This document shows, piece after piece, positions 28,787 through 37,600 of a stretch of DNA of 64,000 nt (positions are counted from its first letter, which is position 1; every line of letters begins with the position of its first letter). The stretch is from Streptomyces fulvoviolaceus. GTDB lineage: Bacteria; Actinomycetota; Actinomycetes; Streptomycetales; Streptomycetaceae. Under the pieces are notes generated by a model that had not been told where the DNA came from, made no database searches, and saw nothing but the letters and a program-made list of their open reading frames with translations. The translations under genes were made by a program, and so were the position numbers. The stretch lies in assembly GCF_000718165.1 (NCBI RefSeq), contig NZ_JOEY01000014.1, positions 1-64,000 of the forward strand. Direction: 5' to 3'.

Positions 28787-30982
28787 GTGTTTGCCGACGA
28801 AGCGGATGAGGAGATCGTCAGCTGGCTGGCCGACCCGCCGAAACACGCGCCGAAGCTCACCTTGCGCGGCTCGCCGGGGGTGGGCAAGACGGCTCTCCTG
28901 GCCGGTCTGCACGAGGAGTTGCCCGGCTCATTCTTCCTGGACTGCCGTGGCCTGACCGCTGACCAGGTACTCGGGCGACTTCTCGACCACTTCGGCCTCC
29001 AGGTCAGGCGTCGCCCCCTGGGCGACCCGCTGAAGGACACCCTGGCAGGGCTGCGCAGGGGCGGGATCCTCTTTCTTGCCAACGTGCAGTGGGCGGGCAC
29101 CCTCCATTCGTCGGCCGAGCCAGACCTCATCGACCGTGTGGTCGGGGAGTTCAGCAGCCAGGGCCGTGGCCGTGTGCTCCCGGTCCTGGAGCTCGGCGAG
29201 CCGAGCGACCAGGACCAGGGCCAACTCCCGCACGAGATCCTGCTGGAAGCCGAAGGCCCTGCTTCTACGGCACTTCTGGACGAGCATCCCGCCCTCCGAG
29301 CTCTGGCCGCGACCGAGCTGCGTGAAATACCGCTGCGGGTCTGGGAGTTCATGGACAGCACCTTGGGTGGGCAGCACACCGAGGACGCCCTGCGTCATGT
29401 CGTCCGGCAGCTGCCGGACGCGCTCCGCCTGGAAGTGGACGGCAGCGGCACCTCGACCGTGCGGCTGGCGTCGGACGGACTCAAGTGCCTGCTCCGCAAG
29501 GCTGATCCGATCACCGAGGCAGAGCAGTCGGCCATCACAGACGCTCTTCTGTCCGAGGTGTCGAGAACGTCCGAAGGCACAGCCGACGTGCGGATCACCG
29601 CATACGCCGGCCACGCGCTCGCCGTCCATGCCGCACTCGCCGGGACGCTGCCCCGACTCATCGACGAAGAGCCGGTCCTGGTGGCCATCGCCGATCGTGT
29701 CTCACTGCTCCAAGCGATCAAACTGAGTTGGCCGGGCGGCACTCCGGTGGGGGGTACCGCCGCGGACGCCCATTACCTGGACAGCGACGGTGTCGCCCCC
29801 GGCTCGCAGAGCGAGTGGCTGGCCTGGCTGCACTGGGCAGCCGTGAACCGCGGTCACCGGGAATGGGCCGACCGGCTCGAAAACGCCAGCCCGGTGCCGC
29901 TCGCATGGCGCACCGCTTGGTCGAAGTGGCGCCCCTACGGCGTGCTGGAGGTGCGGCCCGATCTGCCCGCACCCGCGCGCGGCGTGGCCATCGGCACGTA
30001 CACGGGCACGCCTGTCGTGGCCAGCGAGCACAGCGGCGTCTTCAGCCAGGAGGAGCTTGAGGGGGCCCTGGGCGACGGTCAGAACGACTGGGGCGACGAT
30101 CAAGTGCGGGAACGTGTTTGGCGGTTGTCCGACGGCGAGGAGCTGCTGGAGCCCAGGGTGGTCCACCAGTTCATCAGCGACGAAGGGGATGTGGAACGGA
30201 CCGTCGGAAGCGCCCTCGCCTCCCGCCGATACGTCGGCCCGTCCGCCGCGAACCGCCCTGACTGGCCGGGGCTGCTGACTACCCGCAGCGGGGCGGAGGC
30301 GGCAGACGAAGGGCGCTGGGTGGCGTACGGCTCAAGGGGTCTCTACGCCTTCGATGTCCTGCACCCTGAGGCGCTGACGCCGGGGCCCGGGGTCTGGCAG
30401 CGGTCGCTCGTGCCGTCGTTCCGCTCCACCGCCCTGTGGCCCATGCCCACCCCCGTCGCCGAGCAGGGCGAGGCCCTCAACACATGGTTCACCACCGCCT
30501 TCGGCGGCCATGCGTTGCGCCGCCTTCCCGTCGCCGACCTCCCCACCGACCTGTCCGAGCCACGGGCCCGCACGATCCTCTCCGACACCGGCTTCCCCGC
30601 CCTCGACGGAACCGCACCGGCGTTCCTGACGACCGTGGCCATCGACCAGACCGGTCTCGCCCGCATCGGGGGTCCGGACTCCCCCGAGGCCTCCTACCTC
30701 CTGGGACACTGGCTCACGGAACCCATCGTCCTGGAGGGCCACACCGGCCGCGTCCTTCTCGCCTCCGTCACCGGAACCGAACTCCTCGGCAGCGATCTGT
30801 CCCTGTTCATGACCCTCGTCGGCCTGTACCGCCTGCTCCGCCTGAGCGACTTTCCTCTCCGGAGCGACGAAGGATGGGACGCGCGCCGCAGCGTAAAGGC
30901 CTGGGCGCGAGTGATCGACCCCGAAGCGACAGCATCGTCCCATTGGCAGGGGGTGCTCGACGGACGTCTGGACAACCTCTGA
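28787..30982 (+). CDS. P-loop NTPase-SUKH-4 fusion (copy A), probable immunity protein
   Basis: A 731-residue protein starting 30 bases after the toxin stop. Walker A is GSPGVGKTA at residues 28-36; the Walker B-like strand is GILFLANVQWAG. A helical middle (AGHALAVHAALAGTLPRL, LAWRTAWSKWRP) and a propeller-like segment (GRWVAYGSRGLYAFDV) follow. The last ~170 residues resemble SUKH-4 immunity domains: EPRARTILSDTGFP near 590, YLLGHWLTEPIVLEG, SLFMTLVGLYRLL and a closing WARVIDPEA...W. SUKH proteins are known immunity factors against nuclease and deaminase toxins. Position right behind the toxin supports immunity. GTG start with GGAG upstream. Confidence 0.75.
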   Translation: MFADEADEEIVSWLADPPKHAPKLTLRGSPGVGKTALLAGLHEELPGSFFLDCRGLTADQVLGRLLDHFGLQVRRRPLGDPLKDTLAGLRRGGILFLANVQWAGTLHSSAEPDLIDRVVGEFSSQGRGRVLPVLELGEPSDQDQGQLPHEILLEAEGPASTALLDEHPALRALAATELREIPLRVWEFMDSTLGGQHTEDALRHVVRQLPDALRLEVDGSGTSTVRLASDGLKCLLRKADPITEAEQSAITDALLSEVSRTSEGTADVRITAYAGHALAVHAALAGTLPRLIDEEPVLVAIADRVSLLQAIKLSWPGGTPVGGTAADAHYLDSDGVAPGSQSEWLAWLHWAAVNRGHREWADRLENASPVPLAWRTAWSKWRPYGVLEVRPDLPAPARGVAIGTYTGTPVVASEHSGVFSQEELEGALGDGQNDWGDDQVRERVWRLSDGEELLEPRVVHQFISDEGDVERTVGSALASRRYVGPSAANRPDWPGLLTTRSGAEAADEGRWVAYGSRGLYAFDVLHPEALTPGPGVWQRSLVPSFRSTALWPMPTPVAEQGEALNTWFTTAFGGHALRRLPVADLPTDLSEPRARTILSDTGFPALDGTAPAFLTTVAIDQTGLARIGGPDSPEASYLLGHWLTEPIVLEGHTGRVLLASVTGTELLGSDLSLFMTLVGLYRLLRLSDFPLRSDEGWDARRSVKAWARVIDPEATASSHWQGVLDGRLDNL

Positions 30983-31176
30983 TTCGTTTCCTCCCGCCCG
31001 AGGAGGTCGCTCGCGAACTTGCTGAATTCCTTCGGCGTGACCCGCTCGACGCCTACGGCCACAATTTCGCAAACGAATGGGCGTGGTGCAACACATCACT
31101 CCGCGCACTCGAGCGGGCAGCGAGGCCTGTTCGTCGGCCGGGCGCAGCGCCAACCAGAATCAGCGCACTGCGGTGA
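30979..31176 (+). pseudogene. Possible gene fragment between the NTPase-SUKH-4 copies
   Basis: The 261-base spacer between the two fusion genes holds an open reading stretch coding for FLPPEEVARELAEFLRRDPL followed by a Trp-rich part (ANEWAWCN) and a stop at 31176. It has no start or ribosome binding site, and its frame differs from the upstream gene. It looks like the 3' remnant of a lost gene. The parent family is not recognised. Confidence 0.3.
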
Positions 31177-31243
31177 TCCAACAGCGCCGGCAACGGGGAC
31201 CTCTCTGCTCGTGCACGACCGCTTCCCATGAAAGGACGCCTTC

Positions 31244-33487
31244 TTGCCCGAGACGCTCGATGAGCACTGGGCACGCATCGAAGCCTGGCGAGACCTCCCC
31301 GCCCGGAAGCGGCGGGTCTTCTCCGTCAGCGGTGCCGCAGCAGCCGGCAAGACGGAGTTCCTGGCTCAAGTACGAGGAAGGATTCCTGATTCGGATTCCG
31401 TCTGGATCGACTGTCGGGGATTGACAGCGGACGCCGTGGCCCTGCGCATGCGTGAGGCGTGCGGGACCGGCGCGGCTCCGGACGATCTGGTGATCCTGCT
31501 CGCCAATGTGCAGTACGCCGGCGGCCTCTTGACTTCCTCCGAACCCGCACGCGTGGCAGGCACGTTGGCCCCCGGCTTCAGTCAGTTCGGCACCCGCCAG
31601 GTCTGGGTGATGGCCGAGCACGACCCCCAGTTGATTCCGGTGGTGCCGGACCATGAGTACGAGATCACTCTGCCCGCACGGCCAGTGGTTGATCCGGGGG
31701 TTGAACAGCCACAGGACGAGCCTTGGTTGGACGCACTGGCAACGGCCGAGATCCGGAAAGTCCCCCTGTCGGTATGGCAGTTGCTGTGCGCCTCCGCCGA
31801 AACGCCTGCCACACCTGAAGAACTGCTCGACCTGGCTCACCGGAGACCGGAGATCCTCTCGGTGGCCGAGGACGACTCAGGTGTCCTGGCAGTGGGTTTT
31901 GTGTCCGATGCGCTTGTGCACGTACGGCGGCGTGCCCGGCCCTGCGCACCGGTCGCGCAGGGGAAAGCGGCCGAGGCGCTGCTCACCGCGATCGGTGCCT
32001 CGCCAGAGGCATGGGCGAACAGACCTGCGGCCCGATACGCCAGTCACGCTCTGCCCATGCACGCCGCTCTGGCAGGCACCCTGCCCCGCGTACTGGACGA
32101 CGGCCGGCTGCTCGCGCGCTGCACGCCGGCCGGGCTGTACGAGGCTCTCACCGTTGCCTACCCCGACGGGGTCCCGTACGCGAGCACCGCCGCGCTCGTG
32201 CACTATCTGGAGGTCCAGGGCGTTGTCCCCTCGTCACAGGGGGAGTGGGTGGCCTGGCTGCACCATGCGGCACTCACCGCGGGACGCACAGAACTGGCCG
32301 ACCAACTCGTCAATGCAGGAGTGGAACTCCCCTGGCGAACGGTGTGGTCGAGATGGCGATCCGTGGGAGCCTTCGGACTGCGACCAGGCGATGCGGGACG
32401 AGTCGACGAACTCGGAATCACCCTGACCGGCGACGCCTTGCATGTGATCACCGCGCGTGACACCACCACCGGGAAGCACGCGACCCCCAAGTACCGATAC
32501 CTCCGGCAGGAGTACGCCCCCGCAACCGGCGCTCAGGCCACCGCACCGGCCACCGTGCGCCATGTCCTCGCCGAGGGCGATCGGCACTGGATCGGCGTCC
32601 GCGACTGTCCCGACAGCCAGCCGGTCGCCATCGCACATCACCGCGACGACGGCTGGGAGAGCGACTCCCGCGAAACCTCCTTGCCGCCCCGCTGCCCTCC
32701 CGCTGTCACCCAGGGCATCCGCTTCGACGGCACCTGGGTCCTGGCGGGCAGAGAAGGGCTCTTCGCGGTGAAGATGCACAAGCTGAACCAACCCGACCCG
32801 CTGTCCTTCCCGAGAAAGCCGTTGACAACGGCTCACTGCCGAGCCGTACCTTGGCCACTACCCGACCGCGCGGCAGCCGCTCTACGCGGAGAGGTACTGC
32901 GGGAATGGCTCGAAGCGACCTTCGGCGCGGATGCCTGCCACCGACTCGTCACCGACCAACTACCGCCGGGTGTGCGCCATGAGGAGACCCGCCGCTTCCT
33001 CACCGAAACCGGCCTCCCCGAAGTCCGCGACTTCCTGCACCTCTCCATCACCCCGCGCGGCGACCGACCCTTGCATGAAGTTCCCTGGCCCGGCCAAGGA
33101 AGGGACATCCCTCGCCACCTTCGCGCACAGCACGGGGCACCCAGCAACGGACCGTTCTACGAGCTGGGTTCGTGGATGTACTCAAGGCTGTTGCTGGACG
33201 GCACCACCGGCCGACTCCTCAGAGACACGACGGGCGGCATGGCCGAGCCACTGGCGGGCAGCAGCCTCCTCCAGTTCTTCGCCATGGTCCGGCTCTTCGA
33301 CGAGTTCCGCAGAACACACCATCCCGACGCCCCGGACCACAAGGACGCACGTATCAGCCTCGCGACCTGGTGCAGGCAAATTGATCCCGACGCCGCCCAG
33401 GGCGAGGTCTGGACACACATTCTTGAGGGTTACGACTTCGAGGACAGCACCTGGGACCTCGCCACATACGGCGACGAATGGGTCTGA
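31244..33487 (+). CDS. P-loop NTPase-SUKH-4 fusion (copy B)
   Basis: A 747-residue paralogue of copy A. Walker A is GAAAAGKTE at residues 30-38; CRGLTADAVALRM and ILLANVQYAG follow as in copy A. The middle has ASHALPMHAALAGTLPRVL, VELPWRTVWSRW and the propeller-like FDGTWVLAGREGLFAVKM. The C-terminal SUKH-4 part begins HEETRRFLTETGLP (near residue 580), with LGSWMYSRLLLDGTTGRLL and QFFAMVRLF. The TTG start has AAAGGA eight bases upstream. Its Walker B position carries Asn rather than Asp, as in copy A. It may protect against a related toxin or be a second-generation immunity copy; sequence divergence from copy A is large. Confidence 0.75.
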   Translation: MPETLDEHWARIEAWRDLPARKRRVFSVSGAAAAGKTEFLAQVRGRIPDSDSVWIDCRGLTADAVALRMREACGTGAAPDDLVILLANVQYAGGLLTSSEPARVAGTLAPGFSQFGTRQVWVMAEHDPQLIPVVPDHEYEITLPARPVVDPGVEQPQDEPWLDALATAEIRKVPLSVWQLLCASAETPATPEELLDLAHRRPEILSVAEDDSGVLAVGFVSDALVHVRRRARPCAPVAQGKAAEALLTAIGASPEAWANRPAARYASHALPMHAALAGTLPRVLDDGRLLARCTPAGLYEALTVAYPDGVPYASTAALVHYLEVQGVVPSSQGEWVAWLHHAALTAGRTELADQLVNAGVELPWRTVWSRWRSVGAFGLRPGDAGRVDELGITLTGDALHVITARDTTTGKHATPKYRYLRQEYAPATGAQATAPATVRHVLAEGDRHWIGVRDCPDSQPVAIAHHRDDGWESDSRETSLPPRCPPAVTQGIRFDGTWVLAGREGLFAVKMHKLNQPDPLSFPRKPLTTAHCRAVPWPLPDRAAAALRGEVLREWLEATFGADACHRLVTDQLPPGVRHEETRRFLTETGLPEVRDFLHLSITPRGDRPLHEVPWPGQGRDIPRHLRAQHGAPSNGPFYELGSWMYSRLLLDGTTGRLLRDTTGGMAEPLAGSSLLQFFAMVRLFDEFRRTHHPDAPDHKDARISLATWCRQIDPDAAQGEVWTHILEGYDFEDSTWDLATYGDEWV

Positions 33488-33504
33488 CGCGTGAAACTCA
33501 ACGG

Positions 33505-33780
33505 ATGCCGCCAGTGAACGAGAACCAAGTGGAGCTGACACCCGGGCAGGCGTTTGAGCGGGTCGAGGCGTGGCTGGCGGAGCCGCATCCCTTGTACGAG
33601 ACCTTGGCGATCCAAGGGGTACCAGGGGTCGGGAAGACGCAACTGCTGCAGGAACTGTCCGCGCACATGCCTGACGCCGTCTACGTGAACTGAAAAGCCT
33701 GGGCGCGAGAGATCGACCCCGAAGCGACAGCATCGTCACGTTGGCAGGGGGCGCTCGACGGACGGCTGGACGACCTCTGA
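33505..33780 (+). pseudogene. Collapsed third NTPase-SUKH-4 copy (internal deletion)
   Basis: The first ~63 codons are a clear NTPase-family start (PGQAFERVEAWLAE, GVPGVGKTQLLQEL, AHMPDAVYVN), ending at a TGA (33691-33693). The next 28 codons, in the same frame, match the last residues of copy A almost exactly (KAWAREIDPEATASS, LDGRLDDL), ending in a second stop at 33780. About 660 internal codons are missing. The join is a deletion between family copies, so the gene is non-functional. Confidence 0.85.
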
Positions 33781-33841
33781 TCCGTCCGCACACTCTGGTG
33801 GATCGAGCTCGACAACTTCCCCTGTCTGTAACCCTTGTGAA

Positions 33842-34864
33842 GTGAGAACCTTGCCCACGCCAACACCTGTCGACGCTCTCGTACGAGATCTGTCGGCCAG
33901 GGACCACGCTGTCCGGAAAGCCGCGGAGAACGGCTTGGTCGCGCTCGGTGCACAGGGCGTCGACCGGCTCCTGCCCTACATGCACGACGGGGAACGAGCG
34001 CATCTGAGACTCGACATCAAGTCGATCTTCGAACGTCTGGGAGACGAGGCGTTGGGGCGCCTTCGTGAAATCCGACGCGAGGGCCCCGGGAACCTTCGCG
34101 GTCAGGCCCTTGAGGTCCTGGCCGACCTGGGCGGCGCCGAGACGTTCGACGAGGTCGATCGACGTGCCGTGGAACGTCTCGTGCAGATCAAGCTCAAGGA
34201 CGAGTGGCCGGTGCGGGTCCCGTCGGAGGCCGGACGCTGGCTGGCTTTCCCCGCGGACCGGCTCGAGGACGCCGTAGCCGCTCTTGGCCTGCACGATCTT
34301 CGGCCGGCCACCACGGTCATGGGCGTGGCTGCCGCCACCCGAGCCACCGACTCCCTCGAGTTCCAGGATGCGCAGGGGAAGGCCCGGACCGCCTATCGGG
34401 TGTTCATCACGCCGGCGTTCGAAACCTGGCTCTCGGAGGTGCCGATCCAGAACTGGTGCTTGTTGTGGGGGAATTCGTTCATCGACCAGCTCGACGGATT
34501 CGCATGGGCCGACAGGCTCAGCGAACGATGCGGTGAGGCTCACTTCTACGTCATCGCCCCCTACAACTCCGCCGAGAACTGGTACGTCTCCCGCGAGGGC
34601 CGCAGGGTGCGGAGCTTCGGCAGCTACGACCACCCGCGGTTCCGGGGAGAACCACTGCCCTTCGAGGTGGAGTACAGGGAAGACGCGGACGAGGACGAGG
34701 CCGAGGAGTACGCCGAGGGCGTTCCCTACGCGCTGACGGCGGCCGACAATCTGTCCGTCGAACCCGGCCGCATGCCGGCGTCCGGTACTCACGGCCACGG
34801 CTGGCTGGCCTCCACCCACCCCGACGTCCCCAACTCCCGCTTCAAGGGCGCCTTGCCCGTCTGA
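33842..34864 (+). CDS. HEAT-repeat protein, possible immunity factor
   Basis: A 340-residue cytoplasmic protein. The first ~110 residues form HEAT-like helical pairs (LVRDLSARDHAVRKAAENGLVALG, ALGRLREIRREGPGNLRGQALEVLADLG). The rest is a mixed alpha/beta domain with many Trp (NWCLLWGNSFID, SAENWYVSREGRRVRSFGSYDH) and an acidic stretch (EDADEDEAEEYAEG). No catalytic motif is seen. It closes the toxin-immunity run and may be another immunity protein. Start GTG 33842; a TTG nine bases later is possible. Confidence 0.6.
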   Translation: MRTLPTPTPVDALVRDLSARDHAVRKAAENGLVALGAQGVDRLLPYMHDGERAHLRLDIKSIFERLGDEALGRLREIRREGPGNLRGQALEVLADLGGAETFDEVDRRAVERLVQIKLKDEWPVRVPSEAGRWLAFPADRLEDAVAALGLHDLRPATTVMGVAAATRATDSLEFQDAQGKARTAYRVFITPAFETWLSEVPIQNWCLLWGNSFIDQLDGFAWADRLSERCGEAHFYVIAPYNSAENWYVSREGRRVRSFGSYDHPRFRGEPLPFEVEYREDADEDEAEEYAEGVPYALTAADNLSVEPGRMPASGTHGHGWLASTHPDVPNSRFKGALPV

Positions 34865-34977
34865 ATCCCCCCGCCCGCCCCTCAACACCCTTCACGCAGC
34901 CCGCTCCGGCCCCGACGGCCCCCTCCTGATCTCACTGATAACTTGCTGCTTCTGTCCGATCACTCCGTGGGGAATCA

Positions 34978-35703
34978 ATGAGCCAGCCGCCGTTCCAGCC
35001 GCCACCGCCGCCCGCACAGCCACCGCAGCCGCCGCAGAACTCCTACAACCCGTACGCCCAGCCCGCCCCACCGCAGCAGCCACCGGGTTTCGGGCCGCCG
35101 CCGGTCCCTGGGCAGCCCCCGCAGCAGGCCGCGCCGGCGCCCTTTCCCGGCCAGCCGTCGATGTACCCCGGGCAGCAGCCGATGTACCCGATGCAGCCCG
35201 GACAGCAGCACTTCCAAGCGCCCCCCTTCGGACAGCAGCCCAACACAGCGGTCGGGCACCCCGTCGGCGCGGTCTTCCTCGGGTTCTTCGCCTCGGTCGT
35301 CGTCTCGCTGCTCTACAGCCTTCTCAACTTGGCCACGTACCAGGACCAGACGTACGCCGCGGCCCACGGCTTCTACCTGGCCCACGCGCTCCTCAACGGA
35401 GTGGTCGTCGGCACTCTGGTCGGCCTGGTGGGCCGCCGTAGCACCGGTGCCCTGATCGGTGCCGTCATCATCGCCCCGCTCGGCGCGTTCTTCGGCTACA
35501 CCAACTCCATCCCGCTCATCATCGCCGACGGCCAAGGGACGCCTGCCATCGGAGACATGATGGAGGAGGTCCCCTTCCTTCCCGCCAAGAGCTGGTGGGG
35601 CAGCGAGCTCGACTCCACCTTGTTCTCCCTGCTGGGCCTCGTGATGGCCGTAGCCGCCGCATGGACTCTCGCCTACTTCGTCGGCAAGCGCCGTCAGGTA
35701 TGA
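34978..35703 (+). CDS. Proline-rich multi-pass membrane protein
   Basis: A 241-residue protein. The first ~95 residues are extremely Pro/Gln-rich and cytoplasmic. About four transmembrane segments follow (VGAVFLGFFASVVVSLLY; FYLAHALLNGVVVGTLVGL; GALIGAVIIAPLGAFFGY; LGLVMAVAAAWTLAYFVG). A basic C terminus (KRRQV) follows. Pro-rich N termini of this kind recur in the membrane genes at 49235 and 50785. Function is unknown. Confidence 0.75.
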   Translation: MSQPPFQPPPPPAQPPQPPQNSYNPYAQPAPPQQPPGFGPPPVPGQPPQQAAPAPFPGQPSMYPGQQPMYPMQPGQQHFQAPPFGQQPNTAVGHPVGAVFLGFFASVVVSLLYSLLNLATYQDQTYAAAHGFYLAHALLNGVVVGTLVGLVGRRSTGALIGAVIIAPLGAFFGYTNSIPLIIADGQGTPAIGDMMEEVPFLPAKSWWGSELDSTLFSLLGLVMAVAAAWTLAYFVGKRRQV

Positions 35704-35770
35704 CTTCTCAGCCGGTCGGCGATCCTCACGTCGGTCAGTCCGATCCGGATGATCTTGTAGGCTGCCGCGC

Positions 35771-36076
35771 ATGTTGACGAATGACACGGCTGACAGCAGC
35801 CAGGAGCAACTGGCACCTCGCACTCGGTGGAACGCAGCGATGCTCGGCGGAATCCTCAGTGCGATAGCGGTACTTGGCTGTATAGCGGTGGCGACCATGC
35901 CGAACGTCGGTGCCGCCACGCGTGGAGTGAGCGGAGCTCTGGCCGTCGTCGGCGCCGCCGGAGTATGGGCGGCCGTACGCGGCCACCGCAGCGGCAGCGG
36001 CAAGCTCTCGGCGCTCGCCCTGGTGTGCGCTCTGGGGAGCATCGCGGCGCTGGTGGTACTCCGCATGGCGGCCTGA
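35771..36076 (+). CDS. Small three-TM membrane protein
   Basis: A 101-residue hydrophobic protein with three transmembrane segments (about residues 23-44, 50-67 and 76-98) and a short polar N terminus. ATG start 35771; no strong ribosome binding site. Convergent with the next gene. Family not recognised. Confidence 0.6.
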   Translation: MLTNDTADSSQEQLAPRTRWNAAMLGGILSAIAVLGCIAVATMPNVGAATRGVSGALAVVGAAGVWAAVRGHRSGSGKLSALALVCALGSIAALVVLRMAA

Positions 36077-36118
36077 ACACGGCGCGTACCGGAGCCGACC
36101 TACCACGAACCAATCGCG

Positions 36119-36403
36119 CTACGCCCCCTCAAGGGATGCCAGCACGAACATCAGCGGCAGTGTCGCAACGGCCAGGGCCAGCCCCGCCCCCGCCAGCCCT
36201 GCACGGATCTCCCGCTTGCCCCGGACCCCCAGGTAAGCAGCGATCGGTGGCAGGACGAAACACAGGAGAAAGCTGAAGTGCCAACCCTCTTCCTTCATGA
36301 GGAAGAGGGTGACCCCCCACCAGGCCGGCACCGACCCGACGGTCATATACAAGCAACGCGTGAGGAAGAGCTCGAGCCCGTCGACTCCACCGAAGAAACC
36401 CAT
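36119..36403 (-). CDS. Small membrane protein downstream of an ESX-type effector
   Basis: A 94-residue protein with two or three hydrophobic segments (LYMTVGSVPAWWGVTLFLM, FSFLLCFVLPPIAAYLG, AGLALAVATLPLMFVL). The ATG at 36403 has GGAGAAGG upstream, only 20 bases after the stop of the WXG-like effector gene, so the two are probably co-transcribed. A small membrane protein paired with an exported effector is a plausible immunity protein (inference). Confidence 0.65.
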   Translation of the reverse strand: MGFFGGVDGLELFLTRCLYMTVGSVPAWWGVTLFLMKEEGWHFSFLLCFVLPPIAAYLGVRGKREIRAGLAGAGLALAVATLPLMFVLASLEGA

Positions 36404-36423
36404 GACCCGGACCGCCTTCTCCG

Positions 36424-37557
36424 CTACACCGCCCGGTGGTCGTAGCCACCGGTGCCCACCTGGGGAAAACCGTCCGCCGCCGAGAACCCGTTGATGATCG
36501 TGGACATGGCCAGTCCGAGCGCGCTCATCGCCATCGCGACCTTGTCGAACGCCTGGGCCGCCTCGGCCCACATCTCCATGAGTCGGATGGCCTGTGCCGC
36601 GGCCAGCGCGAACATGGCCACAGACGCGGCCTGCCCTCCGACGGGGATCAAGTTGACCGCCTGCGCCGCGAGCAGATTGACCAGCCAGATGACGAGCATG
36701 TCGCAGAACGTCACCAGGAACGACTTGAGAAGCTCGGCAAGCTGGAACGCCAACTGCGCCGCCTGCGCGTAGCAGCTCTGCAGGGACTTGAAAGTCTCCT
36801 TGATCTCGTCGAGTTTCTTGCTGAACTCGTCGAAGTACACGCTGGCGGCGTCAGCGGCGTTGCCGTCCCAGCTGAGCGAGACGTTCTGGTTGCCCTTGCG
36901 CACATTGGCGGCCACCACGTCGCAGAACGACGCGAGGCTGCCCCATGCGTCGGAGCAGTCGTTGTACGAGTTCCAGTCCCCGAACACCCAGTTCGTCACG
37001 ACGCCGAAGGGGTCGAAGTCGAAGAGCAGCTTGGACGCCTCCACCGCCATCGCGGAGGGGCTGCCCAGGTCGAGGACGCTGCCGAGCGTCTTCTGCACCG
37101 GGCTCATCTGGTACTCGTCCACATGGCCCGAGCCGTACTTGACGAGGGGGTTGTCGCTGTCCCCCGCCGGCGGCTTCAGCGCGTCCATCGCGTCGCCGGC
37201 GTCGGAGAAGTCCTGCGAGTCGCCCACGGAACCACCGGCCGACACCTTGGAACCCGGATAGGTGGCGTCGAGTTTTGCCGCCTCGCCCTGGTCCGTCTCC
37301 CTGTAGTACTTGGCCGAGCCCGCCAGTTCCTTCTGCGACGCCTCCAGAACGCTCTTGACCTTCTCCAGAGCCTTCTTGGCCTCGCTCACGTACTGCTCAT
37401 GATCGCCCGCGACGAGATCCCAGAGGTCTCCGCCCCCCATCGTCTCGATCCGCGCATTGGTGCTCGTATAGGAGACGGCCTGCGCACCGCCGTCCGCGGC
37501 ACGCCCCACCAGCTTCGAGAAGCCGTCGATCGCGCCGGGTTCCACCCGAAAGTCCAC
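36424..37557 (-). CDS. Large WXG-like exported protein with hydrophobic helices
   Basis: A 377-residue, mainly helical protein. The N-terminal ~100 residues form a long helical hairpin (ALEKVKSVLEASQKELAG). A second WXG-type unit lies near residues 230-290 (SLSWDGNAADAASVYFDEF, W-D-G turn followed by a long helix). The C terminus is hydrophobic (VIWLVNLLAAQAVNLIPVGG; AASVAMFALAAAQAI). This layout fits ESX-secreted proteins with two helical hairpin modules, possibly membrane-active. ATG start at 37557 with GGGGGAG upstream. No toxin motif is seen. Confidence 0.7.
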   Translation of the reverse strand: MDFRVEPGAIDGFSKLVGRAADGGAQAVSYTSTNARIETMGGGDLWDLVAGDHEQYVSEAKKALEKVKSVLEASQKELAGSAKYYRETDQGEAAKLDATYPGSKVSAGGSVGDSQDFSDAGDAMDALKPPAGDSDNPLVKYGSGHVDEYQMSPVQKTLGSVLDLGSPSAMAVEASKLLFDFDPFGVVTNWVFGDWNSYNDCSDAWGSLASFCDVVAANVRKGNQNVSLSWDGNAADAASVYFDEFSKKLDEIKETFKSLQSCYAQAAQLAFQLAELLKSFLVTFCDMLVIWLVNLLAAQAVNLIPVGGQAASVAMFALAAAQAIRLMEMWAEAAQAFDKVAMAMSALGLAMSTIINGFSAADGFPQVGTGGYDHRAV

Positions 37558-37600
37558 ATCTCCCCCATCACTCGCATCAGGTACGGCCGCTCAGTACAAG

